Shown piece after piece: positions 23,299 through 34,557 of a DNA stretch of 64,000 nt (position 1 is its first letter; every line of letters begins with the position of its first letter). Under the pieces are notes generated by a model, which was not told the DNA's origin, ran no database searches, and worked only from the letters and a program-made list of their open reading frames with translations. This DNA comes from Alternaria dauci (taxonomy: Eukaryota; Ascomycota; Dothideomycetes; Pleosporales; Pleosporaceae), in contig NC_091273.1 of assembly GCF_042100115.1 (NCBI RefSeq), forward strand, positions 4,960,001 through 5,024,000, in the 5' to 3' direction. The position numbers were made by a program, and so were the translations under genes.

Positions 23299-24333
23299 CT
23301 AAACCTTGATCTCAATCCCCTCCTGTCCCTCACACGAGCTAATCGCCCCAAAATACCACAAATGCGCATCAACATCGACCCCAAAATCCCCCTCATTACC
23401 GTTCAAGTTCAAGTTGCCCGTCAGCACATTGACATCCGCCGCCGTGACCGCGACATCATTTCCACTCGTAACATAGTACTCTGGCGAGATATGTCTGTAA
23501 CCCAACAACGCCGGCGGCAACTTTGGCACGGGATCATTCAAGTGCGTAACACGGTACGTGTTTCCTTTTCCCGTCGCAGAAATATAATCAGATAGCCCTG
23601 CGAGCCCGATCTTCGGCGCTCCATACGTATACAAATCGATGGTCACGCCAGTCGATCGCAGATACCCTGCTGCGAGACTGGCGAGTGCGCCGCCGAGACT
23701 GTGGCCTGTGGCTACGATCTTGTAGCTGGGGTACTGTCTGCGTGCGGTGGCCAGGGCGGCCAGAACGGGTCCTTGAGCTTCGAGCCAGGAGTTCCAGAAG
23801 CCGAGGGAGGAAGAACATGTAGAGCAGATGCTAGTAGGTAGTACTGGGAACTGGATGTTGGTAAGCCAGTTGCGGACGCTGCGGCTGCCGCGGAAGGAGA
23901 TGACGATGAGCTTGTTGGTTGTGTCGGTTGCGACGAAGCCAGTCACGTCTGAGGCGATGCTGTTTTCGAATTCAGAGAGCGTGGTAGTGTTTGCTGGTTG
24001 GGGGTGTTAGTATATGGATCACGTGGACTTGGTAGAGTGGGGTGCTGGTGCTTACCTGCTTCTACGCGGGCGCAGTTTCCTTGTGGGCAGGTGACTTTGG
24101 TGTTGGGGCTGTTGTTGTTGCCGAGGCAGTAGGCTGCGGCGGAGTACTGGGAGAAGAATTCCAGTTGGGAGAGGACGGATGTTGATACAGCTGGAGGGTA
24201 TGTGTTAGTTAGAGTTGACATATATGCCAGTGTTAGACCATGTACCTCTACCGTTGAGTTCAACGGGCACTGCGGTGACAGAGTGAACTGCACCGAGCAA
24301 CAAAGCGCTCAGGCGGAGAATGGAAGATGCCAT
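23299..24333 (-). CDS. Secreted class 3 lipase
   Basis: Three exons: 24333-24246, 24190-24056 and 23993-23299, with introns of 55 and 62 bp; 305 aa. Residues 1-21 are a signal peptide ([21 protein letters not shown]). The alpha/beta-hydrolase of the Lipase_3 family (PF01764) shows ISFRGS, the nucleophile elbow GHSLGG (Ser about 173), the acid in [11 protein letters not shown] (Asp about 228) and the His in DAHLWYFG (about 285), an arrangement like the Thermomyces lanuginosus lipase. Cys 51, 64 and 69 and a Cys pair near 131/134 could form disulfides. It is expected to hydrolyse triacylglycerols or related esters outside the cell; a feruloyl-esterase-like activity is possible within this family. 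Its stop lies 20 bp from a hAT target duplication. Confidence 0.92.
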
Positions 24334-26413
24334 CGTGAGGTAGCTGATGTGTTGCGGAGTGTAGCGGATCGACTCTACACAACAAGAATACACCGACGAA
24401 GCAAGCAAGCAAACCCAGTATTCGCACGACAGGAGGGGGATAGACCACACGCGAACGAACTGACCTAAAGCCTACCACACAGGCGACACGCAACACTCTA
24501 TATACAAAAGCCAATTCCCACTAGAGTCCAACGGCTACACCTAAGCGCAGTCCAACGGGCTGATTACACTTCCGACTGTCAAAGCAGAAAGGATAAAAAT
24601 CAAAATCTACCGCAGCTCTGGATATGTGGACGGCGCATCCCTGTACAAGCGCTATTGCTACAACCCCGGCTCCCGCAGCTGTGGTGTGGGTGTGCCGATC
24701 TTGACCAGGATCTGGGATGGTGTCTGCGTGTCACACAACGTGGCTTTACTAAGATTAGCAAGTTCGCCGCTGGATCCAGAGTCGCTGGTAACTTGGTGCA
24801 AGCCACAAGAAGCGATGGCATGAACGTTGGGCGTAAGCCACAGAAATCTAGTGTAGGTGAAATTACTCAGCCTTGCGATCTGCTCCGCGCAAACGATACA
24901 CCTTTTGTGTTGCACAGCTCAGAGTGGATGCAGATTGTGTCTGTTCGCAAGTCCTTCGTTTTCGGTACTCGCAAGCCCACAATATGCCCGTCGCATTACT
25001 CGCGTCAACTGCCACTGCCGGCTTAGGACATAGTTGATTACTCGGCGACGTCGATGGAAGCTCGGCGCCTCTCTTTTTGAGCACTGCACGCGAACGCATG
25101 ATCCCGCACACTGCCGCATGCAGCGTGCGTGCATGGACCGAGGGCGTTTACCTGTTTCCCGTTTGGGGCTGCACACAAACCACCACCACCACGAGCTTGT
25201 TTTTTCCCATCCAATAAACGGACATGCCCAAGCATAGAGGGTGTGGTGGTTCTGACATCAGCGATGGACGTTCGCATACCGGGGGACCGGAAAGGCGAGA
25301 ATGTGATCGTCAGGGCGGACAGTAGAGCTGTCTTTCGATTCGGCCGTTACGCTGTGTCGCTCAGCTGTCGTACATCGTGACTGTCCTCGCCCTCACCGGT
25401 ACCCCGCGGGAGCTGAAAAAAACGCACGATGGTAGCATGGATACAAGACGCGATGACCATCGCGATTGATGGGGTTGGAAGTTGCGGGGTAGAGTCGTGA
25501 CGTAGCCACGCCTTTGCGCCCCGGATTCTGCTTCAGGCAGGTACATAAGCATAGCAAGCGACGAACTCCACGGAGCAGACCAGAAGCTCTTCACGCCCCG
25601 AAGTATGTGGTGTCGTACAAGCAAAGTTATTCGGTGTCAGCACCATCTTTGCCTTAGTGTTAACACTACGCTGTGCGGGAGGAGCGCGATTGTCGGGATA
25701 TTGCTATGCGCGGGCGGGCTGACTGTACCCCAAGAAAATGGCGTTCCTAGGTCAGGCCGTCAGCGGCTAACGATATATCTCCGAATCCTTCAAGAACAAC
25801 AAAGTCGCATGCTTACTTGCGTATGCACCCGAAAGTCAGCTGCCCACGGACATGACTAAGAAAGCAGGCTAGATAACTGACAGTTTTCTTGTTTCTGCAG
25901 CAGCGGCGGAAGACGCGAAGAATCCCTCATTTCCACCAGCTGCGACTAGAAGGGCGCTCGTTACGGAGCCCCCCTTTTTCCCAAATCAACAACCCAACTC
26001 GCGTGCTTGGATGTACTCTTGCAACCGCGACAACAAGACGATGAATTGGAGGGAAATATAAACAAAAAGGGAAACAAGTTTTTCTCAGCTTTGACTCCCA
26101 TTGGACAATTGACGGGTGTTTCATTTCCACCGTGCGCGATAGATCGCAGCTAGTCGCTAAAAGTACAAAACTCCGTGCTGCCCGAGTCGTGTTGTGGGGG
26201 AAACAAGGGCGATATCGCAGAACCACATGGTATCGCAAGTTTGTGCACTGGAACGTGCACGGTTACAAGGTTAAAGTACGGTGAACAGTCGGCAAAGAAA
26301 ATGTGGCATCGCGGTATCTTCAGCCCTGTCGCTGCCTCGAACGCAACGCCAAAGGGGGTAGCAAAACGCAAGCCTAGCCCTATGTGCGACCATGTTTGAC
26401 AAATAGCACGGGC
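24334..26413. other. Long intergenic region, no supported gene
   Basis: About 2 kb between the lipase promoter and the 3' end of GET3. Overlapping 60-120 codon frames on both strands (for example 24655-25026 plus) contradict each other and carry no motifs. No tRNA, array or TIR pair was recognised. Confidence 0.45.
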
Positions 26414-27545
26414 CTACTGCGGTGGGACAAAGGGTTTGACGAGCATTTCACTGAATCTAGAATCTCTGTTAGCACAAGACCTGAATCGCGATACGGTGTG
26501 CTGGATACGCACTTTTCGAGCTTCTCCTTGCCCCGCACCTCCTCGACCAACAGCGGCATCTTGACCACGTTGAACTCGTCGTACAGCTCCTCAATCTGGT
26601 CCAGGTACTTCTTCTGCATCTTCCGTCGCGCATTGCACTGCTCGCAGGGATTATCTTGCTTGGGGAACAGCAGCTGGTTGACGACAATGGAATGCGTGTC
26701 AATCTCGTAGCTGTTGAGTTCCTGAATCATGCGCTCCGTCTCGTACAGCGACAGGAACTCGGGGATGCAGACACACACAAACGTCGTCAGATCCGCGTCC
26801 TTGAACTGGCCGTTGACCTCGCCAATGGTCTCGCGCAGGTTCTCCATCTTCTCGACGAGCTCGTCCATGTTCTGGCCGTTGGGCAGGCGGCCCGAGGAGC
26901 CAAGGAACGAGTTGAGCATGGGACCGAATTGGCGCGAGAGCTGCGAGACCTTGGACAGCGCCTTTTCCATGACGGTAGGGAACTGCAGGAAGCGCAGTGT
27001 GTGGCCCGTGGGCGCCGTGTCGAAGATGATGACTTCGTACGACATGGACTTTACTTGCTTGAGCACTTCGGCAAAGGACATGGCCTCGTCGACTCCGGGG
27101 ATCTGGTGGCGGTAGTCAGCATTCGTGCCATTGGGACATGTCGTGTGCCTCAACATACGCTAAACGCCAGATCTTGCATCATGCTGCCCATGCCGCCCAA
27201 GCCCGCCATGGGATCTTGGCCCTCTTCCGCTCCGCTCGCCAGCAGATCCTGTATACTGCCATTGGGGTCAATCTCCATGGCGCTGAGGTTGTCGAAGCCG
27301 TTGACGAGTCGCGCGTCCTTGCCAAACTTCTGGTTGAAGGCGTCGGAGAGGTTGTGGGCGGGATCCGTGGAGATGAGGAGGACGGACTTGCGGTGCTTTG
27401 CGAGCTGGATGGCGAGCGAGCACGATGTCGTTGTCTTGCCTACGCCGCCCTTGCCGCCGACGAATATCCACCGGAGCGTCTTTTGGTCGAGGATGGACTG
27501 CAGCGTGGGCGCCATGTCGGCGTCGATGAGCGCGGTGGAGGCCAT
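26414..27545 (-). CDS. GET3: GET3, ATPase of the tail-anchored protein insertion pathway
   Basis: Three exons: 27545-27159, 27102-26513 and 26456-26414, with introns of 56 bp (GTATGT) and 56 bp (GTGCGT); 339 aa, the normal length. The ArsA-type deviant P-loop [10 protein letters not shown] (about 30-39, with the signature Lys at 32), STDPAHN switch, DTAPTGHT, and the zinc-binding CEQC pair of the homodimer interface are all present. The very short last exon encodes the conserved [13 protein letters not shown] end and joins in frame. Cytosolic: it receives newly made tail-anchored proteins and delivers them to the ER receptor Get1/Get2. I preferred the Met at 27545 over 27560 from family N-termini. 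A 376-codon antisense frame across this gene is a codon-bias shadow. Confidence 0.96.
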
Positions 27546-28175
27546 ATCTGCGGTCGTCAAGAATGTGTGGCGTATAGTGCGAGTTTTATCGTCTGTGTAT
27601 ACAAGTGGCTGTCAGTGGAATCCTGTGCAGCTCGCGAGCTTCCCGAAGCTTCGGAGGGGCAGCGCGGGCGCCCATCGTTCGAACCGGCGCAACGCCCTGT
27701 TCTTTCTTTTTGGAAGGCTCGAAGACTTACGTACGAGTGAATGCGAGGTAGGTGTTGGTAGAGTGAGCGGTTATGTGGTGCGTTGACGCTGCTGCAGTGG
27801 TAATACGCGCAAGAAAGTTGACAGAGTGGGAATGCGGGCGGGCGCGTCATGCGCTCGTGCGTCACTGCACAGCCACAAGTGGCGGACATCCCCCGCACAC
27901 TTGGTCGCCCAGACGCTTCACAATTCACAACAACACTCACTGTATCATCCATGGCGACCTCACATGCGTCACGTGCGACTATAGACATGTTGAAGCTTCC
28001 ACACGACATCGAGAGTCAATGCTTATGCAAACGCGAGGATTTGGTTCCCATGTCGCAAAAGATACAGCCAACTTGTTTTGTAAGTCATCGATTTCTAAGA
28101 ACTATACTATCACAGTGGGAATCACTACAGAAATCGTCATGGCAATGCAGGCAATACAAGCGCCCAACAACTACC
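27546..28175. other. Promoter side of GET3
   Basis: Upstream region of GET3 and 3' flank of the SDR pseudogene. Two overlapping plus-strand frames (27773-28195, 27849-28310) run antisense into the pseudogene and look like chance. Confidence 0.4.
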
Positions 28176-29273
28176 CTAGGAGCTACCGGAAGTGAGAGCC
28201 CATTGGTTGTAATGGTCCGCCATGGTCTCCGCCAAAGGACGATATCTTATCTTCAACTCCTCAACGCTCCTGTGATTATCGACCTTAAACCCTATTCCCA
28301 CGTTCTTTGAAACTTACCTAATAGAAAACCCCATAAATGGAGCTACAACATACATCATTAACTTAGGCATGTGCTTTGTAGGCAGAACACTTGGCGTCTT
28401 ATGAATAGGACAGACGGCATTAGTAAATTCTAAGATACTTAAGCTCTGGGCGCTGCTAATAATATATCTACCTTTTGTTGACGTATCTTCTCCCGCAACA
28501 ACATGTGCCTAGGTAACCTTACGCATATCTACTATAGGAAAGTGTAACTCTAGAACGCTTATTTTGTTTTTACCGCGATATATAGCCTTAACTATGTGTA
28601 TAGATCCTGGGATAGTTTCAAGAGAAAGAGAGGGGCTGGCGATGAAGCTGGGGTTAATAGTAATAAGTTGCTACTAGTCTTGCGCTTTGTATATCTTCTA
28701 GGCTTCCCGCTTGGCGGCGACTTTAGAGAAGCTGTAGGTATTTGTCTTGGCTGTGCTTGTGGTGTTCTAGTGCTCCTCTAATAGAATCTAGTTGTCTAGT
28801 TTTTGGACGTTAATGCTGTCGCTGTATATGGCTACAACTGCGTTGATCGTTAGTAAGTTATTATAGGCTACGCTAATATGTTACTTACCTGAGGACGTTA
28901 AGACGACTTGCTGGACGCTCTCCGTGTTATTAACGGATGCGAGAATATTACAAGTCCCTTATATAGCTGGTTTGACGTATTCTTTTATGCTATCTTTAAT
29001 CTGTTGTAGTACTAAGAGGGGCGAGGTAATGTGGTAGACTATATCGTAACTCTGCATTGACTTTGCGAATAAGCTAGGTCTTAGAAGATTAGCTTTAAAT
29101 AAGGTGAGCTTGTCTAGGGACTGAATTTAGAGATTGAGAAGCGGCTTGCACTTCTTCTTGTTTGCTAGGCTACAAACTGTTGTGTGGACGTTGTGGCTAT
29201 GTTTGAGTAGTATCTTGACAACCTAGAGTGCGATGTAGCTAGTTACGCCCGTTACGAGTGCTGTCTGCGCCAT
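28176..29273 (-). pseudogene. NAD(P)-dependent extended SDR (dihydroflavonol-reductase/CCR-like), RIP-ruined
   Basis: On the minus strand from the ATG at 29273 the frame reads ALVTGVTSYIAL then a TAG, further SDR blocks (DIVYHITSP, SVQQVVLTSS), an intron with intact GTAAGTAACA...ACGCAG ends, then VVAIYSDSINVQK, YSFSKVAAKREA and TINPSFIASPSL. The last part, KVDNHRSVEELKIRYRPLAETM to a stop at 28176, is fully readable. At least ten in-frame stops and many G-to-A/C-to-T replacements (for example glycines turned into serines) destroy the middle. From about 28330 to 29280 the DNA is strongly AT-shifted, whereas 28176-28320 is not. The family is the atypical/extended short-chain dehydrogenases that reduce carbonyls with NADPH. 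It cannot make a full protein. Confidence 0.8.
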
Positions 29274-31124
29274 CTCAGAATTGGTTAATTAAGCTTGAAG
29301 AGGTTTGGTGGAACTGTCGATGCTAGGGTATAGAGTGGAGTAGAGGGTAAAATGCAGTGGAGGCGATGATCTTGTCATCAGGTATCCTTATATCCCGAAT
29401 GAGCCGGCGCATCATTGCACCATTCGTCGTGACTCGCGCCCGGGGTCTACAATCTCCGTGAGAATCCGATTGCGTTGCTTATGACCCAGCGAATCAACAC
29501 CACGGCCGTATAACCAACCGCTCTCCGGAGCCCAGCTCCATGATCATTGCCGCACAAGGCCTTTACGTGGAGACCCGAAGGTAGCTTTATACACTCGTGG
29601 AACGCGTTGATTAATATGTATATCTAGGTACCTGGGGAAGCCAATGACCTCCGATGCCATCTCGCCCGTAAGATACTTTAGCTTCGGCCCAACTGTCGGG
29701 ATCGGCCACCACGTTGGACCGAGGCCGCGCTAAGAGGAGCGTGAGAGGCGTACTGTGAACCCAAAATTCCTGCACGGGCTCGAGAGTCCTAATGACCGCG
29801 GCTTTGTCTTGTTCACTAATCGTGCCTTAGGCAACCTGAACCAGTAAACAGTACCTACGCACATACCACTTTTATGCGCAAATGGCAGACCAAATCACGG
29901 CCTGGAGACAAAATGCATGTGCATTCAAAGTCCGATGTTGTCAGAATAAGGTCGGGGACCAAGCCAGTGAAGATCACATGCTTGGTATCTCTTAGTATCT
30001 ATCAAACGTAAGCAGATCAGAAGGCAACTTCTGGTAGTACCGCGTATATGAAGGTAAAGCGGAGAGTGAAGCGCGACAGACGCTTTCGCTGTCGCATGTA
30101 TTGCAGCTCAACTCACGGCGTTGAATGATATTGCATCAAACCCTCAGCGGCACGCTCCGCTCGCCAACGTCACTGCGCCAGTGTTGAGCATTCATACGAA
30201 CCAGGGTATCCTTACAGAAACGGGTGAAAGCTTTGTGGCCCAGCAGCGACTGCCAAATACGGTTCCTGCATCGCTGAGGACTGCGCAGGTGGAATATTAC
30301 GAGATGCCTGCCTGTGTACCATATGGGAAGGCGTGTTGTGACACAGGCTCTAGTCCGGGTTCCTTTCATTCCGGTAATGCGCATCCCGAGTCTCCAATCT
30401 TACAGCGCATATGTTCCTAGTGCTTGAGGACCCTTCTAATTCCTTCTTCTACTTGTCATGAAGTCGCTCTGTGAATGTGTCCCTTTTGGTGTAGTAGGCA
30501 CCCGGATGTAGCTGATCAGTGTGAGAAACTCGAAACGCGACGAAAAAGCTTTATCATGAGTACAAGTCGCGCAGAAAGCTGGTGGTGGTAACCGAAACGA
30601 TGGTTCAACTCAAAGAAGAAAGGACGGGTCAAATCACGTCGTGAAAAAGGGAGCTCGGGAAGAATCAGAATGTCATCTTATCAACGGAATGCCAAATGTA
30701 TGTTTGTAGGGCTATCGAGAAACCCTTTCCATGTAAGGCTGGAATGACTAATGATCGCATCAGGTAGCGTCCGTACGATACGTGCCGCGACAGGTTAAGT
30801 ACCTTTGTGCTCAACGCCGGGAATTACGTGAATGTAAGAAGCTCTTGTTACTCTGGATTACTCTTCATTATAAAAACTACGTCCGTTACTGAAGATGACA
30901 TGTGATCCGTGAGTAAGAACGAATAGCAGGCTGGCATTGGGTGGGTACTGCTAAGACACCGCGGGCCGACACCAAAGGTAGTGTTTACTTCCACCGTGCT
31001 CGAAGATCTGCTCTCTTCGCACTCGACTGAATCAATAAACACATTTCTCCCAGCGCTTCAACGTCCATTCTTCCTCTCAGCAGTCAATTTTCAACCTACC
31101 TACGACTCGCTATACATTTTCAAG
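29274..31124. other. Intergenic region, no supported gene
   Basis: About 1.85 kb. A 99-codon plus-strand frame at 30121-30420 contains PVLSIHTNQGILTETGESFV, faintly like the end of an alpha/beta-hydrolase, but no partner exon was found upstream. A TATAAAA at 30869-30875 lies about 250 bases before the secreted-protein ATG at 31125. Confidence 0.4.
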
Positions 31125-31486
31125 ATGAAACACATTTCAAGCCTCTCTATGCTCGTCCTAGCCGCTCTGCCCTTCACAACGATGGCTATGCCAGTCGGAC
31201 AATCATCCAAATCCCTTGTTCAAACTCTTAGCAAGCGTCAGTCAACCTGTGGAGCACAGGTGAGTAGTCTTATCTCTATAATCTTGCTCCGTATCGGCTA
31301 TCTGTGCGACGTGTAGGAAAATCAAAAGAACACTACTATGAGAAGTGCGATGTCTAGACTTATCCAAACCCAAGCGGTGTGTGTATTACCTGCGTGCCTA
31401 GTATACAAATTGGAGTTTTGTGTATTGATGGGGACCGCAACGGGGCTATTAATAACGGCGAATGTAGATCGTTTAATTGCTCGTAG
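31125..31486 (+). pseudogene. Small secreted protein with Kex2-like site, cysteine-rich frame stopped by TAG
   Basis: Exon 1 (31125-31259) gives a signal peptide (about 1-21), a short propeptide and a dibasic LSKR processing site before QSTCGAQ, followed by GTGAGT. The intron would end at TAG 31314-31316. Exon 2 in phase gives a bland frame ending at 31512. One frame over (reachable with a GTAGTC donor four bases later) lies a cysteine-rich stretch, EHYYEKCDV, then a TAG at 31355-31357, then YPNPSGVCITC, CIDGDRNGAINNGEC and FNCS. This composition looks like a real secreted domain that has acquired a nonsense change (CAG to TAG would be RIP-like). Either a decayed effector-like gene or an alternatively spliced one. 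Confidence 0.5.
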
Positions 31487-31949
31487 TAGACGGCATAATT
31501 CTTATACGTAAGGCGGCTTCTATGAAGCTGTTGTAGCAGGAATCTATGTTATGTGCAAGTAGACAATTCTGGTTGCGTAAGCAGATATTAGCAGAATCCT
31601 ATTCAACGTTCTACTACTCTAGCGGATTTATGCCTATTTTTGAAGCACTAACAGAGCTGTAAAGTTGCATAGGGAAGTAACTAAATCGAAACGTTGACAT
31701 GCTCATGAAGGCCCCTGTACTCTGCGGGCAGATGCATTGAAGGATTGCGACGTGGGGGACTGTCATTCGAGCAACGCCGCGCCACCGGCGGTAGCGAAGC
31801 GCGTCCTTTGACCGGGGAACTGTACACAACAATTTCTGGGCGCTTCCATGCCCTTCAAAAGGGCGTAGGCATCAGCTCGAACCTACAGATCATTCCTGCA
31901 ACATCCTCAGTGCGTCGACCGCATAGTGCCATTCTTCTTTGTTTTTGTC
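31487..31949. other. Intergenic region before the dynamin-like gene
   Basis: No gene or repeat recognised. The frame of the dynamin gene opens upstream of its ATG at 31950 only through GTG at 31926, which I do not take as the start. Confidence 0.4.
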
Positions 31950-34371
31950 ATGTCTCTACAATCACACGAAACGAAAGACCTTTTGGACATTGTTGATAGT
32001 CTCCGATCTCATGGCATCAACCGATACATCAATCTGCCCGAAATCATTGTGTGCGGCGAACAGTCTTCCGGCAAGAGCTCAGTCCTTGAAGCAGTTTCGG
32101 GCGTCAAGTTTCCAAGCAAAGACAACCTTTGTACTAGGTTTGCGACAGAGCTGATCCTGCGGCGAGGCGCGAATGCACCGATCAAGGTTAGTATCGTTCC
32201 AGGGTCAAGAGAGAGAGATCGCTCAGAAAGCGACCTGGAGAAGTTGCGAAACTTCCACTACTCTGTCTCGGCAGATGACCTGCAAATTGAAGCGGTTATT
32301 GAAGCAGCCAAAGATGCAATGGGTATTTCGCATGGAAGCGACAGAGTATTCAGCTCCGATATCCTTCGCTTAGAGCTGTCAGGGCCTGATCAACCACACC
32401 TTACCCTTGTCGACCTACCCGGCTTGTTCCAAGCCGGGAGCCGTTCCCAATCAGATGCAGATGCCGTGACAGTCAAGTCACTTGTACTTTCCTACATGAA
32501 GAATCCACGCAGCATTATACTCGCCGTCGTATCTGCTAAGAACGACTTCAACAATCAGTCAATTACGAAACACTCGCGTGAAATCGATCCAAAGGGACAC
32601 CGCACCCTTGGTTTGATCACAAAGCCAGATACTCTCGACAAGGGATCTGATAGCGAGAGCTTCTACCTGGAGTTGGCGCAGAATAAAGAGGTCAAATTTC
32701 GCCTTGGTTGGCATGTGCTACGCAACAGGGACTTCACGACTAGAGACTCAACTACAGAAGAGCGCGACCGGACCGAAGCACTGTTCTTCGAGAATGGGAT
32801 ATGGAAGTCACTTTCGGCAGACCAAACTGGAGTTCATAGCCTGAAGCTAAGGCTCAGCAAAATTCTCAAGGATCATATTGCAGCGCAACTACCGGATGTT
32901 CTAGTGCAAATCAAGGATGGCATTCAAGAATGTACAGCAAGACTGGATGCACTAGGTGCTGCCAGAGCCACGGTGCGAGAACAGCGACGGTACCTGCTCC
33001 AGGTCAGCCAGTCGTTCAGCACACTTGTCAGAGCTGCCGTGGACGGACAATATTCAGACACTTTTTTCGGCGACGCTTCCACAACTGAAGGTTACCAAAA
33101 GCGTCTACGGGCGGTTCTCCAGAATACACTGACAGAATTCGCATCTGACATGCGCGAAAAGGGCCATACCTTCACTATATCAGACGAAGGCCCGACAGAC
33201 CAACCTCATCAGATATCTCGCACGGATTACATCTCGAAAGTTACCAAACTCATGAAGCAAAACAGAGGCCGAGAGCTTCCCGGCACATTTGATTCACTTA
33301 TCATCGGGCATTTATTCCAAGAACAACGAAAGCCCTGGGCAGGCCTTATCGATCGATATCTGGAACTTATTCTTTGCGCTGTTCGCTTCGTGGCACGCCA
33401 AGCTCTCGTGCACGTTTGTGACGAAACAAGTCTTGTTGGTATATCGCAGCGGTTTATTTACGCCAGATTGGAGAGGTTTACGGCGGAGCTCCGTACTAAA
33501 GTAGCGGAGCTACTGAAACCTCATGAGACTGGTCATCCTATCACGTACAATCATTACCTCACGGAAACTGTACAGAAAGTGCAGAGCGCACGTCGAACAA
33601 AAGAGATCAAGAAGGCTTTGGAGAGCGTTCTTGGCGGGGACCATACAACGAGTGGCGTCCGCTCTTTCTCGATCAACGTGAACGTTATGATCAACGCACT
33701 TGTTTCGAGGACCGAAGCTGACATGAATAGCTACGCTAGCTCTACCGCTACAGATTTCATGGAAGCTTACTATAAAATTCGTATCTTTCTCTTCCTTGTT
33801 GTATATCGCTCGCTCATGATTACTAGGTCGCACAAAAGAAGATCATCGATGACTTTAGTGTCCTCGCCATCGAGGCGCGTCTCATCCAAGAGCTGCCCTC
33901 TTTGTTTTCGCCAGCCGACGTCATTGATATTGACGATGTCATGGTCTCCAACCTAGCTTCAGAAAGCGAGGAATCGTCAAGAGAGAGGACACGCTGTAGT
34001 GAGAAGCTTAAGATCCTAGAACACGGGCATAAAGCTCTCCAGGGAGTTCAGGACATCTCGCCACCGCGACCAGGTGCGTCACTCCGAACATAGACGTTGA
34101 CAGATTCAGTCGAGGCAACAAAAGCTCACGTTGTGTAGATATCAAGGAAGGCTGCTTACAGAACAGTGTACATTTGGAACACGAGCGCGAGAGTCAGGCA
34201 CTATCAGAGACTGTGTCTTACGACGAAGAGGAACATCCGCAGATTGCTAAGGAGGGTTCTAGTCCTCACGAAGTCCACAGATCTGGAAATCGATGGGACT
34301 CCTCATTCACATTTTCTATGCCGATAGTCAAAGAGAAGGGAGTGGATGGTACAATGCCGGTTGTTTGGTAG
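31950..34371 (+). CDS. Dynamin-like GTPase (fungal Mx/dynamin superfamily), non-GT splice donor
   Basis: Best model: exons 31950-33776, 33827-34073 and 34139-34371, 768 aa. GTPase domain motifs: G1 GEQSSGKSS (about 36-44), switch I threonine region, G3 DLPG (in LTLVDLPGLF), G4 TKPD (in LGLITKPDTLDKG). The stalk follows, then a GED-like part in exon 2 (VAQKKIIDDFSVLAIEARLI... to KLKILEHGHKAL). Dynamins self-assemble on membranes and use GTP to remodel them. The joint AYYK|VAQKK is the expected family junction, but the intron (33777-33826) begins AT, not GT; its acceptor CTAG is normal. Use of the GTATCT four bases later shifts the frame to an early stop, and read-through stops at 33956. The second intron (GTGCGT...GTAG) is canonical. 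The low-complexity third exon is less certain. Confidence 0.82.
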
Positions 34372-34557
34372 GAGAGTTATTTGGCATTCTGACTACCACC
34401 GCGATAGAGCAGACTGTTCAAACAGGTTTTTGATAGTACGAGCTAAGCTATGGTTTCACACAGAAATCAAGGGCTACAAGTACTACAGTCTGGTTTAGAG
34501 GCTCCTTACGAGGAAGAGATGTCGCAAAGAAAAGGAATCTAGCTCTTGCATTAGCTC

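Noticed and set aside
26656..27786. 376-codon plus-strand frame across GET3
   Set aside because: It lies exactly antisense to the GET3 coding exons and reads low-information, Val/Leu/Glu-rich sequence; a by-product of codon bias in the real gene.
30121..30420. 99-codon frame with hydrolase-like phrase
   Set aside because: Only one short stretch is suggestive and no nucleophile motif or upstream exon was found.
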